DNA of 64,000 nucleotides, taken from assembly GCF_023630205.1 (NCBI RefSeq), contig NZ_JALPRR010000002.1:62001-126000 (forward strand), given 5' to 3'. Each line of letters begins with the position of its first letter. Within the stretch, counting starts at the first letter, position 1. This DNA is from Pontibacter ruber (lineage in GTDB: Bacteria > Bacteroidota > Bacteroidia > Cytophagales > Hymenobacteraceae). Made by a program: the position numbers and the translations under genes. The notes beneath the pieces are model-generated. The model had not been told where the DNA came from and searched no databases. It saw only the letters and a program-made list of their open reading frames with translations. Positions 34,815 through 43,713 of this stretch are shown here, in pieces.

Positions 34815-35432
34815 TTAACGGCCACCCAACAGGTAGCTTGCCATCAAATAGAAAGTAGAATTGCGTACCTGGCGGTTTTCCAGGGTATTTTCATCGCCAA
34901 TCTTTTTAAGGCCGCCGTTATATCGTAGTTCCAGGCCCAGGCCATTGGTGGCGCGGAATCCAAGACCTGCTGCATAACCCAAATCGATCTGGTAGGGGTC
35001 ATCGGTGATCTCTCTTTTTACAGTAACAGTGGTGCTGCTGTTGTTTGGCGTTGTATCGGTGATGCGGCGTGCTTTGGCAATAAACGAAACCTGCGGGCCA
35101 AGGTCAATGAACAAACCGCCCTGCGAGAGGTGGAGCAGTACCGGCACATCTACATAGTTTAACCTGTACTTGTCTTCGATGTTGTTACCGCTTGCCTGGT
35201 ACTCGAGCACAGCGCCTTTAGAAGTATAAAGTGCCTCTACCTGCACACCGATGATCTCAGTAATGTGTTGTTGCAGCATCAGGCCTGCTGTATAGCCAAA
35301 ACGGTAATTAAAATTTTTTGCATCATCGCCTTTAAAGCTAGCATAGGTTGCACCGGCCTTGATACCCAGTTGCTGGGCAGATCCGACGCTGGCTATCAAA
35401 GCGAAACTAACTAATAGGATAAGTTTTTTCAT
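34815..35432 (-). CDS. PorT-like outer-membrane beta-barrel protein
   Basis: 205 residues from the ATG at 35432 (MKKLILLVSFALIASVGSAQ), which gives a clean signal peptide; an upstream ATG at 35471 is unlikely. The barrel family layout of Bacteroidota OMP_b-brl_2 is visible: LGIKAGATYASFKGDD, YTAGLMLQQHI, VQVEALYTSKGAVL, YVDVPVLLHL, GLGFRATNGLGLELRYNGGL, ending FYLMASYLLGGR. The ligand and role are unknown. It is monocistronic. Confidence 0.85.
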   Translation of the reverse strand: MKKLILLVSFALIASVGSAQQLGIKAGATYASFKGDDAKNFNYRFGYTAGLMLQQHITEIIGVQVEALYTSKGAVLEYQASGNNIEDKYRLNYVDVPVLLHLSQGGLFIDLGPQVSFIAKARRITDTTPNNSSTTVTVKREITDDPYQIDLGYAAGLGFRATNGLGLELRYNGGLKKIGDENTLENRQVRNSTFYLMASYLLGGR

Positions 35433-35558
35433 GGTAAGTAGTGATATGTAAATTGCACTTGAAACGATCAAAGTAAGCTAAAAGATACTTCCCGAACTAA
35501 CCCAAATTATACTTTCCTGTGGTATAACAACCTTCAAGGCTGAATGTCAGCTAAATGC

Positions 35559-35592
35559 AAAAAGCCTCTCTGCTAAAACAGAGAGGCTTTTT
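35559..35592. terminator. Isolated bidirectional terminator hairpin
   Basis: AAAAAGCCTCTCTG (35559-35572) pairs exactly with CAGAGAGGCTTTTT (35579-35592) around a 6-nt loop. It lies 80 nt beyond the stop of the leftward repeat-rich protein gene and serves as its terminator. Confidence 0.8.
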
Positions 35593-35671
35593 CTGTGGAA
35601 TCACATCCACTATTCTATTTAAGAAAATCCGTAGCTTCTGTTTAGAAACACAGAAGGGCTAACGGGTGTGT

Positions 35672-36535
35672 TTACCATTCATAGTCTCTTCTTGAAGAAG
35701 AACCATAGGAGTATGGAGGTCCGCTATAGGTGCCGCTGCTGTAAGAAGAAGAGGAGCTGCCGTAACGGTTATAGTCGTTGTCACGATCGCGCATCTCATC
35801 CATTCTTCTTCTGCGTTCTGCTTCTTCGTCACCGAACCAGGATTTTACCTCATCTCCGGCACGCTCAAAGAAGCCTCTGTCATGTCTGTCTCTGTCGTAG
35901 TCGGTGCTACTACCGTAGCCACCGCTGGTAGTGTAGCCAGTGCCATAAGTACTCAAGCCGTATGAGCCGCTGCCGCTGTTGCCCCAGCGGTCGCTGATGC
36001 GGTTACGTATTTCGTCTCTTCTTTCGTCTCTGTTGTCCCAGCGGTCACTGATGCGGTTACGTATTTCGTCTCTTCTTTCGTCTCTGTTGTCCCAGCGGTC
36101 GCTGATGCGGTTACGTATTTCGTCTCTTCTTTCTTCTCTTCTGTCTTGCCTTTCGTCTCTTCTTCTGCGGCGTTCTGCGTCATCGTCACCGAACCAGGAT
36201 TTTACCTCGTCGCCGGCACGGTCCCAGGTATCACGGCCACTGTGGCGGTCTCTATCCCATCTGGAGCCTGTCCAGCCAGAATGGGAGCCATAGTCAGATG
36301 ATCCTGAGCCAGCTGATCTGCCATAGGTAGAAGTATGTCCGTGACCGGTATCTGAATACGTGTCGCGGGCAGATCCGAAGCCACCTGCTCTGTTGCTGTA
36401 AGAGCCACGTGAGCTGCCTGAACTGCTGCCTAAGCCGTAATCGTCGGATGAATAATAGTTACGACCGGAGCTTCTGGTCTCTGATCGGTAATTGTCATTG
36501 TACGGGTTATAACCCGAGTTTTCATAGCTTCTCAT
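35672..36535 (-). CDS. Repeat-rich, highly charged hypothetical protein
   Basis: 287 residues, very rich in Arg, Asp, Ser, Gly and Tyr, with no signal peptide or span. Two copies of an RAGDEVKSWFGD(D/E)(D/E)AERRRR block (~106-125 and ~225-245) frame three tandem 18-residue repeats, RDEIRNRISDRWDN plus spacer (~134-188). Ends are disordered Gly/Ser/Tyr tracts. The SWFGDDEAERRR block recurs in stress-related proteins of this phylum as I recall them, but I assign no function. The composition suggests a nucleic-acid-binding or phase-separating protein; this is speculation. Confidence 0.75.
   Translation of the reverse strand: MRSYENSGYNPYNDNYRSETRSSGRNYYSSDDYGLGSSSGSSRGSYSNRAGGFGSARDTYSDTGHGHTSTYGRSAGSGSSDYGSHSGWTGSRWDRDRHSGRDTWDRAGDEVKSWFGDDDAERRRRRDERQDRREERRDEIRNRISDRWDNRDERRDEIRNRISDRWDNRDERRDEIRNRISDRWGNSGSGSYGLSTYGTGYTTSGGYGSSTDYDRDRHDRGFFERAGDEVKSWFGDEEAERRRRMDEMRDRDNDYNRYGSSSSSYSSGTYSGPPYSYGSSSRRDYEW
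35984..36145 (-). repeat. Three tandem 54-bp repeats inside the charged protein gene
   Basis: Units 35984-36037, 36038-36091 and 36092-36145 start CCAGCGGTC(G/A)CTGATGCGG. Units 1 and 2 differ by one base; unit 3 differs near its end. Each encodes 18 residues, so copy-number change by slippage keeps the frame. Confidence 0.92.
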
Positions 36536-37028
36536 AGCATTGTAGTTTTTGGTTGTACTTAAATTTTTTACTCAATAAAGAGCCACAAGATTTTGCAATC
36601 CTGCCTTCACTTTTTACGAGAGCAGGGGCTTAAAGTTATCCAACACAGCCTGTATCAGGTGCATGTGTTTTGTTGTTATCATTTGAATCATACTATTTTA
36701 GCTGCTATCCGAGGTATAATTTGCCCGTTGCAGGATCCTCCTAAAAAAAGATGAAAATGGAAGCGCTCTGAACCCGTTCGGGATTACCACAAACTGATGT
36801 CTAAAATTTTATGCAGCTGGTTTGAACTCAGTTGGAAAGGCAGATGTTTTAATGACTTTGCTTCCTGTTTTATACGAGAAGTATACGTTGCCTCGTTATT
36901 TATAAGAGACAGAAACGATGGTGTTGGCTGTGGCAGGCTCAAATGTAAGATTTCACATAAGAAGGATATTGCTGCTGTTGACCCACCTGGTGCGTGTGTG
37001 AAATCAACTTTAGTCAATAATCAATAGT
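36536..37028. other. 493-bp AT-rich intergenic region with divergent promoters expected
   Basis: It separates two divergent genes. A 76-codon frame (36797-37027) has no family resemblance and poor coding character, so I do not call it. I see no repeat, RNA gene or convincing promoter pair here. Confidence 0.5.
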
Positions 37029-37430
37029 ATGAAATTTAAAGCAGTACTGGCTTCGGCATTTGCTATGCTTTCGCTGACAGCCTGTGAAGATCTATTTGAG
37101 GGAGGAAGTCTTCAGCCTGACGGGTCGAAGCCTGACCTGGTGATCAAAGCTCCTATGAGCAACCAGTCTTTTACCAAAGCGCAGGGAGTGCCCCTGATCT
37201 TGAGCATCGTCGACAAAGACGAGGTGAAAGACCTGGAAGTGATCATAAAAAGTGCAAACAGCGAAACCGAACTCACCCGGTTTCATCTGCCAACTGAAAA
37301 GAGTGTGGTGGAACTGGATACGATTTTGACAGCGGCCAGCTATGTAGCCGGTACCTACAACCTGACAGTAAACGTAACCGACAAGCGTACGAACTTCTCT
37401 ACCAAACAAGTGCAGTTTGTGGTGAAGTAA
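37029..37430 (+). CDS. Hypothetical lipoprotein with Ig-like domain
   Basis: 133 residues with a lipobox LTAC (Cys19) after a short signal peptide. The mature part begins EDLFEGGSLQPDGSKPDL and continues as one beta-sandwich-like domain (VIKAPMSNQSFTKAQGVPLI, YNLTVNVTDKRTNFSTKQVQ). It resembles small Ig-like lipoproteins on the cell envelope but I do not recognise a named family. It is monocistronic with its own terminator. Confidence 0.75.
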   Translation: MKFKAVLASAFAMLSLTACEDLFEGGSLQPDGSKPDLVIKAPMSNQSFTKAQGVPLILSIVDKDEVKDLEVIIKSANSETELTRFHLPTEKSVVELDTILTAASYVAGTYNLTVNVTDKRTNFSTKQVQFVVK

Positions 37431-37454
37431 ACCTGTTGTAAGAAAGTATAAAAG

Positions 37455-37486
37455 AAGGGCAACTATAGTTTTATAGTTGCCCTTTT
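37455..37486. terminator. Bidirectional terminator
   Basis: AAGGGCAACTATA (37455-37467) and TATAGTTGCCCTT (37472-37484) form a 13-bp stem with a 4-nt loop, followed by TT. It serves the lipoprotein gene and the leftward topB. Confidence 0.85.
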
Positions 37487-37491
37487 GCTTT

Positions 37492-39936
37492 TTAATCGAA
37501 CTGGTAGACGATCTGCCCCTGTTCGTTTATGATGAGGGCGGCATCGAAGGTGTTGCCGGTTTTGGCGGAAGTGAAGCCTTTTATTTTCGGTGTTTTGCCT
37601 TTCAGTAGTAAGGTGCTGATCTGCTTTTCGGAGATCTGTTTGCCACCCATTTCGAAGGGAACCTTGAACTCGCAACCCTCACGGAAGCGGCTGCAGCCGT
37701 AAGCGGTTTTGCCTTTCAGCAATTTGCCCTGCTTGCAGCGCGGGCATTGGGCAAACGGATCGGCAGCGGGAGCCTTTTCTGCTTTCTCCAGCACTACCTG
37801 GTGCGCTGCATCCAGCTTCAGGGTAGCATCGAAGCTTTCGCCTGCCTCTGTTTTCAGGCCTTTTATCACGCCGGTTTTGCCTTTGCTGAGCAGGGTGGTT
37901 ACCTGCTTTTCAGTCAGCGGCTTGCCGTGCTGCTCGATCGGGATGAGGAAGCGACAGCCCTCTTTAAAGCGGATACAGCCGTAGGCTTTGGAGCCTTTTA
38001 CTATATGGCCTTCTTTGCAGGCAGGGCAGGAGCCAAGTCCTGCAGTGGCAGGAGCCGCCGGTTTTTCGGCTTTGGCAGCTTTGGGTTTGCTGGCTTTAGC
38101 AGCAGGCTCGGCGGCGGCAGGCGCTTCCAGGGTAACCGTGGCGCTGTCGTACTTTACTTCCTGCACCAGGTCTATCACAAACTGCTGAAGTTCCTGCAAG
38201 AATGCCTCTGCTTTAAAAGCGCCGCCTTCGATCTGGCGCAGCTTGCGTTCCCACTGGCCCGTCATCTCCGCCGATTTCAGCGTCTGGTTCCGGATCACGC
38301 CAATCAGGTCAATGCCCATTTGGGTGGGGATGATCTTTTTCTTTTCCTTGCGGATGTACTGTCGCTTGAACAGGGTCTCGATGATGGCAGCGCGGGTAGA
38401 AGGGCGGCCGATGCCGTTCTCTTTTAGGGCATCTTTCAGCTCTTCGTCTTCTACCTGGCGACCGGCGGTTTCCATGGCCCGCAGCAGTGTGGCTTCGGTG
38501 TATTCCTTGGGTGGGTTGGTCATCTTCTTGTCCAGCAGCGGCGCGTGTGGCCCGTGCTCGCCGATCACAAAGTTGGGAAGTATACCAGCGGTTTCTTCTT
38601 CCTCTTTGTTCTCGCCTGGGTTGCCGGTCGGTTCCGGCTTGATGTCTTCGGCACCGTAGAGCACGCGCCAGCCCGGCTCCAGTATCTGCTTGCCACGCAC
38701 CCTGAACGTATAACCAGCCGACTCCGCCGTAACCGTGGTGTTGCTCACGATACAGTCAGGGTAAAAGGCGGCAATAAAGCGGCGGGTGATGATGTCGTAT
38801 ACATCGCCCTCACGGCCGTACAAACCGCTGGCGTTTGCCCCGGTCGGGATGATGGCGTGGTGGTCGGTAACTTTATTGTTGTTGAATACTTTTTTGCTCT
38901 TGCGGATCTTGCTTTGCAGCAGCGGCGCCACTTCCTGGCTGTAGTTGCCCAGCCCCTGCAGGATGCCCGGTATCTGCGGGTAAATATCGTCAGGCAGGAA
39001 CACGGTATCCACACGCGGGTACGACACTACCTTTTTCTCGTACAAGCTCTGCACAGTTTTGAGGGTTTCGTCGGCGGAGAGGCCCAGCTTGTTGTTGCAC
39101 TCGATCTGCAGCGAGGTCAGGTCGAAAAGCTTAGGCGGTGTTTCGGTGCCTTTCTTTGTCTCAACATCTGTAATGGTGAGCTCAGCTTGCTGGATGGCCT
39201 CGAGTATCTTCTGTGCTTCTTCCTCTTTCTGAAAACGGCCGTTGGTGCTGGAAAAAGTCGTGTCGCGGTAAATGGTTTTGAGCTCCCAGTATGGCTGCGG
39301 CACAAAATTGGCGATCTCGTGGTGGCGGTTCACCAGCATGGCCAGCGTCGGCGTCTGCACCCGACCAATGGAAAGTGTCTGGCGGCTGCCGTTGGCATAC
39401 TTCAGCGTGAACAAACGCGTAGCATTCAGACCGAGCAGCCAGTCGCCGATGGCGCGGCTTTTGCCAGCCTGGTAGAGCAGGTCAAACTCAGAGCCTTCGC
39501 GCAGCCGGGCAAAACCCTGACGGATGGCGTCTTCGGTCAGCGAGGAGATCCAGAGGCGCTTAAACGGTTTTTTATACTTGGCCTCGGTCAGTACCCAGCG
39601 CTGGATCACTTCCCCTTCCTGGCCGGCGTCACCGCAGTTGATCACCTCTTCTGCATTGTCGAGCAGCTGCTTGATGATCTTGAACTGCTTTTGCACGCCG
39701 CTGTCGTTCATGAGCTTGATGCCATAACGCTCGGGCAGCATGGGCAGGTCGTAGAGGCTCCAGCGCTTCCACTCGGGGCGGTAGTCATCTGGCTCACGCA
39801 GGGTGCAGAAATGCCCGAAGGTCCAGGTTACCTGGTAGCCGTTGCCCTCGTAATAGCCGTCTTTACGGGTTTTGGCACCCAGCACGGTGGCTATTTCGCG
39901 GGCTACACTTGGTTTTTCAGCAATACAGACTTTCAA
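37492..39936 (-). CDS. topB: DNA topoisomerase III (type IA)
   Basis: About 814 residues from a TTG at 39936 (start KVCIAEKPSVAREIA); the frame is open 40 more codons to an ATG at 40056 but that part has no family resemblance. Toprim region: KVCIAEKPSVARE and GDAGQEGE. Active-site Tyr in VSYPRVDT. Late motif GIGRPSTRA. The C-terminus has two zinc-ribbon-type repeats (CPACKEGHIVKGSKAYGC and CPRCKQGKLLKGKTAYGC), each followed by a KPLTEKQVTTLLSKGKTG-like block. It relaxes negatively supercoiled DNA and resolves recombination or replication intermediates. Confidence 0.93.
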   Translation of the reverse strand: MKVCIAEKPSVAREIATVLGAKTRKDGYYEGNGYQVTWTFGHFCTLREPDDYRPEWKRWSLYDLPMLPERYGIKLMNDSGVQKQFKIIKQLLDNAEEVINCGDAGQEGEVIQRWVLTEAKYKKPFKRLWISSLTEDAIRQGFARLREGSEFDLLYQAGKSRAIGDWLLGLNATRLFTLKYANGSRQTLSIGRVQTPTLAMLVNRHHEIANFVPQPYWELKTIYRDTTFSSTNGRFQKEEEAQKILEAIQQAELTITDVETKKGTETPPKLFDLTSLQIECNNKLGLSADETLKTVQSLYEKKVVSYPRVDTVFLPDDIYPQIPGILQGLGNYSQEVAPLLQSKIRKSKKVFNNNKVTDHHAIIPTGANASGLYGREGDVYDIITRRFIAAFYPDCIVSNTTVTAESAGYTFRVRGKQILEPGWRVLYGAEDIKPEPTGNPGENKEEEETAGILPNFVIGEHGPHAPLLDKKMTNPPKEYTEATLLRAMETAGRQVEDEELKDALKENGIGRPSTRAAIIETLFKRQYIRKEKKKIIPTQMGIDLIGVIRNQTLKSAEMTGQWERKLRQIEGGAFKAEAFLQELQQFVIDLVQEVKYDSATVTLEAPAAAEPAAKASKPKAAKAEKPAAPATAGLGSCPACKEGHIVKGSKAYGCIRFKEGCRFLIPIEQHGKPLTEKQVTTLLSKGKTGVIKGLKTEAGESFDATLKLDAAHQVVLEKAEKAPAADPFAQCPRCKQGKLLKGKTAYGCSRFREGCEFKVPFEMGGKQISEKQISTLLLKGKTPKIKGFTSAKTGNTFDAALIINEQGQIVYQFD

Positions 39937-40070
39937 GCGAATAAGTATGTTAGGGTTTACTACAGAAGTCAAATTTACGGTTTTTACGCCGGAAATCCGA
40001 GCCAAAACCGCATACGTGCGTATGGCCGGAAATGCATAACTTGCCGCCGGAATCAAAACCAGCAGCCACC

Positions 40071-40943
40071 ATGAAAGTAAGCGGATTTACCTTTGTCCGG
40101 AATGCAATCAAGTATGATTATCCTGTTGTAGAGGCCATTGAGTCGATACTTCCGATATGCGACGAAGTGGTGGTGGCCGTGGGCAAATCCGAAGACGATA
40201 CATTGGGACTCATCCAAAGTATAAATTCCCCGAAGATCCGCATCATCGAAACCGTGTGGGACGACAGCCTGCGTGAAGGTGGCCGTGTGCTGGCCTTGGA
40301 AACCGATAAGGCTTTTGCTGCCATTTCACCGGACTCGGACTGGGCCTTTTACATACAAGGCGATGAAGTGCTGCACGAGCAATACCATGCTGCGGTACGC
40401 GAGGCGATGGAGAAGTATAAGGACGATCCGAGGGTTGACGGGCTGCTGTTTGGTTACAAGCACTTTTATGGCTCTTATGACTACGTGGGCGAATCTCTGC
40501 GTTGGTACCGCCGCGAGATACGGGTGGTGCGCAACCGCAAAGACATCTACTCTTACCGCGACGCGCAGGGCTTCCGCAAAGGCGATAACCAGAAGCTGAA
40601 CGTCAAGCTGATAGACGCTGAGATTTACCACTACGGCTGGGTGAAAGATCCCAAAGCCATGCAGGGGAAGCAGGAAAGTTTCGGTAAACTATGGCACTCC
40701 GATGAATGGATGGAGCAGCACATTGCCAAGGCCGAGGAGTTTGATTATTCCGGTATCGATGCATTGGGGCTGTTTAAAGGCACACACCCGAAAGTGATGC
40801 AGGAACGCATTGCGCGCACCAACTGGAAGTTCACCCACGACCTGAGCCGCAACCAGTATCGCTTTAAGGATAAGGTTAAAATGTTAGTGGAGAAGTTGAC
40901 CGGCTACCGCATAGGAGAGTACCGCAACTATAAAATTGTATAG
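40071..40943 (+). CDS. Family 2-type glycosyltransferase
   Basis: 290 residues from the ATG at 40071 (MKVSGFTFVRNAIKYDYPVV); an ATG at 40032 overlaps the divergent topB leader. The GT-A start (ESILPICDEVVVAVGKSEDD) and an IQGDEVLHE motif, in place of DXD, are visible. There is no membrane span, so a soluble enzyme using a nucleotide sugar is likely. Donor and acceptor are unknown. It is divergent from topB, with 134 bp between. Confidence 0.85.
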   Translation: MKVSGFTFVRNAIKYDYPVVEAIESILPICDEVVVAVGKSEDDTLGLIQSINSPKIRIIETVWDDSLREGGRVLALETDKAFAAISPDSDWAFYIQGDEVLHEQYHAAVREAMEKYKDDPRVDGLLFGYKHFYGSYDYVGESLRWYRREIRVVRNRKDIYSYRDAQGFRKGDNQKLNVKLIDAEIYHYGWVKDPKAMQGKQESFGKLWHSDEWMEQHIAKAEEFDYSGIDALGLFKGTHPKVMQERIARTNWKFTHDLSRNQYRFKDKVKMLVEKLTGYRIGEYRNYKIV

Positions 40944-41078
40944 GTTTATACTTGCTTGTAAGCCAGTAGGTAAAGTATAGCCGGCCTTTTTCTAACACAT
41001 CCTGCAAAGGCCACATTGAAACATAGTGCAAGTGCTGTTGGTATAGCAGGTAAAATACTACAGTAACGAACCTATGTC

Positions 41079-41906
41079 ATGAACCATACTTTATACCTGC
41101 GCTGGCTGGGCATACTTATGCTGCCGCTAACGCTGTTGCTGCAGGGCTGCGAAAAATTTGAGTACAGCCCGTACGAGGTACGCCTCGACAGCGACGAAAA
41201 GAACATCAACCAGCGCAACATTGAAAAGATACAGGCGCTCCAGATTTCCCCTTCCGACACGCTTCGATTTATACTTACCGCCGACTCCCAGGGCTTTTAT
41301 GAAGAGAATGAGATTCTGGTAAACCACATCAACCAGCACCACGCCAACGCCGATTTCCTGCTGCTGGGCGGCGATGTCACCGACTTTGGCCTGGTAAAGG
41401 AATTTACGCTGGTGAACGACGAGTTCAAAAAGCTCAAAATGCCGTACGTGGCGGTGGTGGGCAACCATGATGCCGTGAACAACGGCAAAGAAGTTTTCCA
41501 GGCCATGTACGGCAAGTTTGATATCAGCTTTGAGGTGGCCAACAAGAAGTTTATACTTTTAAACACCAACCACCTTGAGTTTGACAAGCAGGTACCGGAC
41601 TTGGTTTGGCTGGAGAACGAGCTGAAGGGCACCGAGAAGTATAACCAGGTGTTTGTGCTTTCGCACATTGCGCCGCGTAGTCCTGAGTTCGGACCGGAAA
41701 AGGCAAAGATTTACGAGTCGCTGCTGAGCCAGTACAACGTCGATTTTTCGCTGCACGGGCACAGCCACAAGTATAGCCAGTACTTTGCCTCGGACAACAA
41801 GGTGCCTTACATGGAGGCCGGCTCCACCGAGAAGCTGGAATACGTGGTGTTTACCGTAACGCCGGATAAAGTAAGTTTTGAACGCGTACAGATCCAGAAT
41901 CCCTAA
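41079..41906 (+). CDS. Lipoprotein metallophosphoesterase
   Basis: 275 residues with lipobox LLQGC (Cys24). The calcineurin-like motifs are in order: DSQG in the first metal site, GGDVTDFG, VGNHD, then SHIAPRS and HGHSH. The protein is probably anchored in the envelope and hydrolyses a phosphoester or nucleotide. The next gene, a barrel protein, starts at the base after its stop, so they are co-transcribed and may act together at the outer membrane. Confidence 0.87.
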   Translation: MNHTLYLRWLGILMLPLTLLLQGCEKFEYSPYEVRLDSDEKNINQRNIEKIQALQISPSDTLRFILTADSQGFYEENEILVNHINQHHANADFLLLGGDVTDFGLVKEFTLVNDEFKKLKMPYVAVVGNHDAVNNGKEVFQAMYGKFDISFEVANKKFILLNTNHLEFDKQVPDLVWLENELKGTEKYNQVFVLSHIAPRSPEFGPEKAKIYESLLSQYNVDFSLHGHSHKYSQYFASDNKVPYMEAGSTEKLEYVVFTVTPDKVSFERVQIQNP

Positions 41907-42518
41907 ATGAAAACGATACGATTGCTCCTGACCCTGTTGTGCCTGGCTGGCTTTGCCGGCGGTACACATGCCCAGGCACCTACAGATACAACTGCCGGTA
42001 ACCCTCGAAAATGGTATGCGCCGGATGGCCTGGTGCTGCAGTTTGCCGGTAACATTGGTATGTTTTCGGGTGGCGCCAGCTATAGTTTTGCCAAAGATAA
42101 GATCAATACCGACCTGGTGTACGGCGCGGTGCCGAAGCTCGATGCCCAGGAAATGCTGCACATCCTCACGCTGCGGGGCATTTACAAGCCCTTCAAAAAA
42201 ATACCTCTGGACGATAAGTATAGCCTGACGCCGTTGCGCTTTGGGCTTGGTGTCAGCTACTATTTCCGCGACCAGGTATCTACTAAGTGGAGCAAAGATT
42301 ACCCCGATGCCTACTACTGGTGGGTGAGCAGTCTGCGCATGACGGGCAGCCTGGGCCTTGGCATTAACCGTAGCATCCGCAACAGCAAAATAAAGGAAGT
42401 GAGCCTTTATACCGAAGCCGGCACCTACGACCTCATCGTTACCTCGGCCGTAAAAGACAAAACCCTCGGCCCCTGGGATATCATCAACTTTTCGGTAGGA
42501 ACACGTGTGGCCTTTTAA
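41907..42518 (+). CDS. Predicted outer-membrane protein paired with the phosphoesterase
   Basis: 203 residues, signal peptide to ~23 (LLLTLLCLAGFAGGTHAQ). Mature strands alternate (LVLQFAGNIGMFSGGASYSF, LTPLRFGLGVSYYFRD, MTGSLGLGINRSIRN) and the chain ends DIINFSVGTRVAF, with the terminal aromatic usual for outer-membrane barrels. No ligand is known. It starts directly after the phosphoesterase stop. Confidence 0.75.
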   Translation: MKTIRLLLTLLCLAGFAGGTHAQAPTDTTAGNPRKWYAPDGLVLQFAGNIGMFSGGASYSFAKDKINTDLVYGAVPKLDAQEMLHILTLRGIYKPFKKIPLDDKYSLTPLRFGLGVSYYFRDQVSTKWSKDYPDAYYWWVSSLRMTGSLGLGINRSIRNSKIKEVSLYTEAGTYDLIVTSAVKDKTLGPWDIINFSVGTRVAF

Positions 42519-42559
42519 GGATGGTTTTATATTTTGCAGAACGTTAAACAAACAAGCAG

Positions 42560-42781
42560 ATGCAGCCACTTGGAAAGTATATTGTTATCATCGGGGTGAT
42601 CGTTGTTGTGATTGGGCTGATCGTATGGCTGGCAGGCGACAAACTGAACTGGTTCGGCAACCTGCCCGGCGATATCCGGGTGGAGCGCAGGAACTTTCGT
42701 TTCTACATGCCCATCACCACCATGATCCTGCTCAGCCTCCTGCTTTCGCTGTTGTTGTGGGTATTCCGCCGTTTCTTTTAA
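42560..42781 (+). CDS. DUF2905 family membrane protein
   Basis: 73 residues with two spans (YIVIIGVIVVVIGLIVWLAG and ITTMILLSLLLSLLLWVF) and the DUF2905 core between them: DKLNWFGNLPGDIRVERRNF. DUF2905 proteins are small membrane proteins of unknown function found in many phyla. It is followed by a 27-codon hydrophobic frame and the YdcF gene. Confidence 0.88.
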   Translation: MQPLGKYIVIIGVIVVVIGLIVWLAGDKLNWFGNLPGDIRVERRNFRFYMPITTMILLSLLLSLLLWVFRRFF

Positions 42782-42855
42782 GCACAGGTTATACTTTATA
42801 CTTTCGGCATTGACCATACTTTGCTAACTTGCCCGGGTATAAGCCACCAACCTTT

Positions 42856-42939
42856 ATGCCGAAAATCAAGCTGCACAAAGACATCATAGCCTTCCTGACG
42901 ATGGGGCTGGTCTTCCTGTTGCTGTGGCTGTTTTTCTGA
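42856..42939 (+). CDS. Possible 27-residue membrane miniprotein
   Basis: An ATG frame encodes MPKIKLHKDIIAFLT then GLVFLLLWLFF: a basic N-terminus and one span, the design of single-span miniproteins. It sits 74 nt after DUF2905 and 9 nt before YdcF, on the same strand. Without homologs it could be chance. Confidence 0.45.
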   Translation: MPKIKLHKDIIAFLTMGLVFLLLWLFF

Positions 42940-42948
42940 TCTGCGCAC

Positions 42949-43713
42949 ATGTTCTTTATACTTTCCAAAACGCTTCACCTGTTGCTGGCGCCCCTGCTCT
43001 GGATCGTGCTCCTTTTGCTGCTGGGCTTGTTTTTGAAGTCGGAGCGGGTAAAAAGAGGGTGCCTGGCAGCAGGTATAGGGTTGCTGTTGTTGCTTACCAA
43101 TCCATTTCTGGCGAACCTGGCCTGGCGCACCTGGGAAGTGGACGCTGTTCCGGTTGCAACGCTTGGGGAGTATGATGCGGCCATTATTCTGACGGGCGTA
43201 ACGGGCACAAAGGAGCACATCCCCGACCGGATCCATACCTACAAAGGGTCAGACCGTTTTCTGCACCCGCTGATGCTGTACCGGTTAGGTAAGATCAAAA
43301 AGTTTATCGTAACAGGCGGCACAAGCAAATTGCTGCGAAAAGAAGTGCCGGAGGCAGTGCAGATCAAGACGCTGCTGATGCAGGCAGGTGTGCCGGCGCA
43401 GGATATTATCACGGAATCACGGAGCCAGAACACCTACCAGAATGCGCAGAACACAGCCATACTTCTGAAACAACACCCGGATCTGCAGCGACTGCTCTTG
43501 GTTACGTCCGCCTTCCACATGCGCAGGGCAGCTGCCTGTTTCAGCAAGGCCGGCATAAAAGCCACTTCCTTTAGTACAGATTTCTACTCCAACGTACCTC
43601 GCTACACCCCCGATGAACTCTTCATTCCCAGTGCCTATGCCTTTTCCAACTGGCACCTGCTCATTCACGAAATAGCCGGTTACGTGACGTACAAGCTGAT
43701 AGGGTATTGTTAA
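42949..43713 (+). CDS. YdcF/ElyC family protein (DUF218)
   Basis: 254 residues. Two N-terminal spans (LLLAPLLWIVLLLLLGLF and CLAAGIGLLLLLTNPFLANL) precede the DUF218 domain (YDAAIILTGVTGTKEHIPDR, IVTGGTSK, ESRSQNTYQNAQNT, LLLVTSAFHMRRA). Family members, such as E. coli ElyC, act in envelope/peptidoglycan precursor homeostasis. The local substrate is unknown. A palindromic repeat block (R2-c) begins at its stop codon. Confidence 0.87.
   Translation: MFFILSKTLHLLLAPLLWIVLLLLLGLFLKSERVKRGCLAAGIGLLLLLTNPFLANLAWRTWEVDAVPVATLGEYDAAIILTGVTGTKEHIPDRIHTYKGSDRFLHPLMLYRLGKIKKFIVTGGTSKLLRKEVPEAVQIKTLLMQAGVPAQDIITESRSQNTYQNAQNTAILLKQHPDLQRLLLVTSAFHMRRAAACFSKAGIKATSFSTDFYSNVPRYTPDELFIPSAYAFSNWHLLIHEIAGYVTYKLIGYC

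Noticed and set aside
35984-36145. 54-bp tandem repeats as a CRISPR array
   Set aside because: The units are contiguous without spacers and encode an in-frame protein repeat.
36797-37027. 76-codon frame in the 36.5-37.0-kb gap
   Set aside because: No family resemblance, odd composition, and it ends directly at the following gene's promoter region.
38545-40074. Long open frame (509 codons) on the + strand across topB
   Set aside because: It is the antisense shadow of topB, which has clear topoisomerase motifs. The composition of the antisense frame is not protein-like.
41559-42569. 336-codon minus-strand frame
   Set aside because: Antisense to the phosphoesterase/barrel pair, whose frames show lipobox, metal-site and signal-peptide features.
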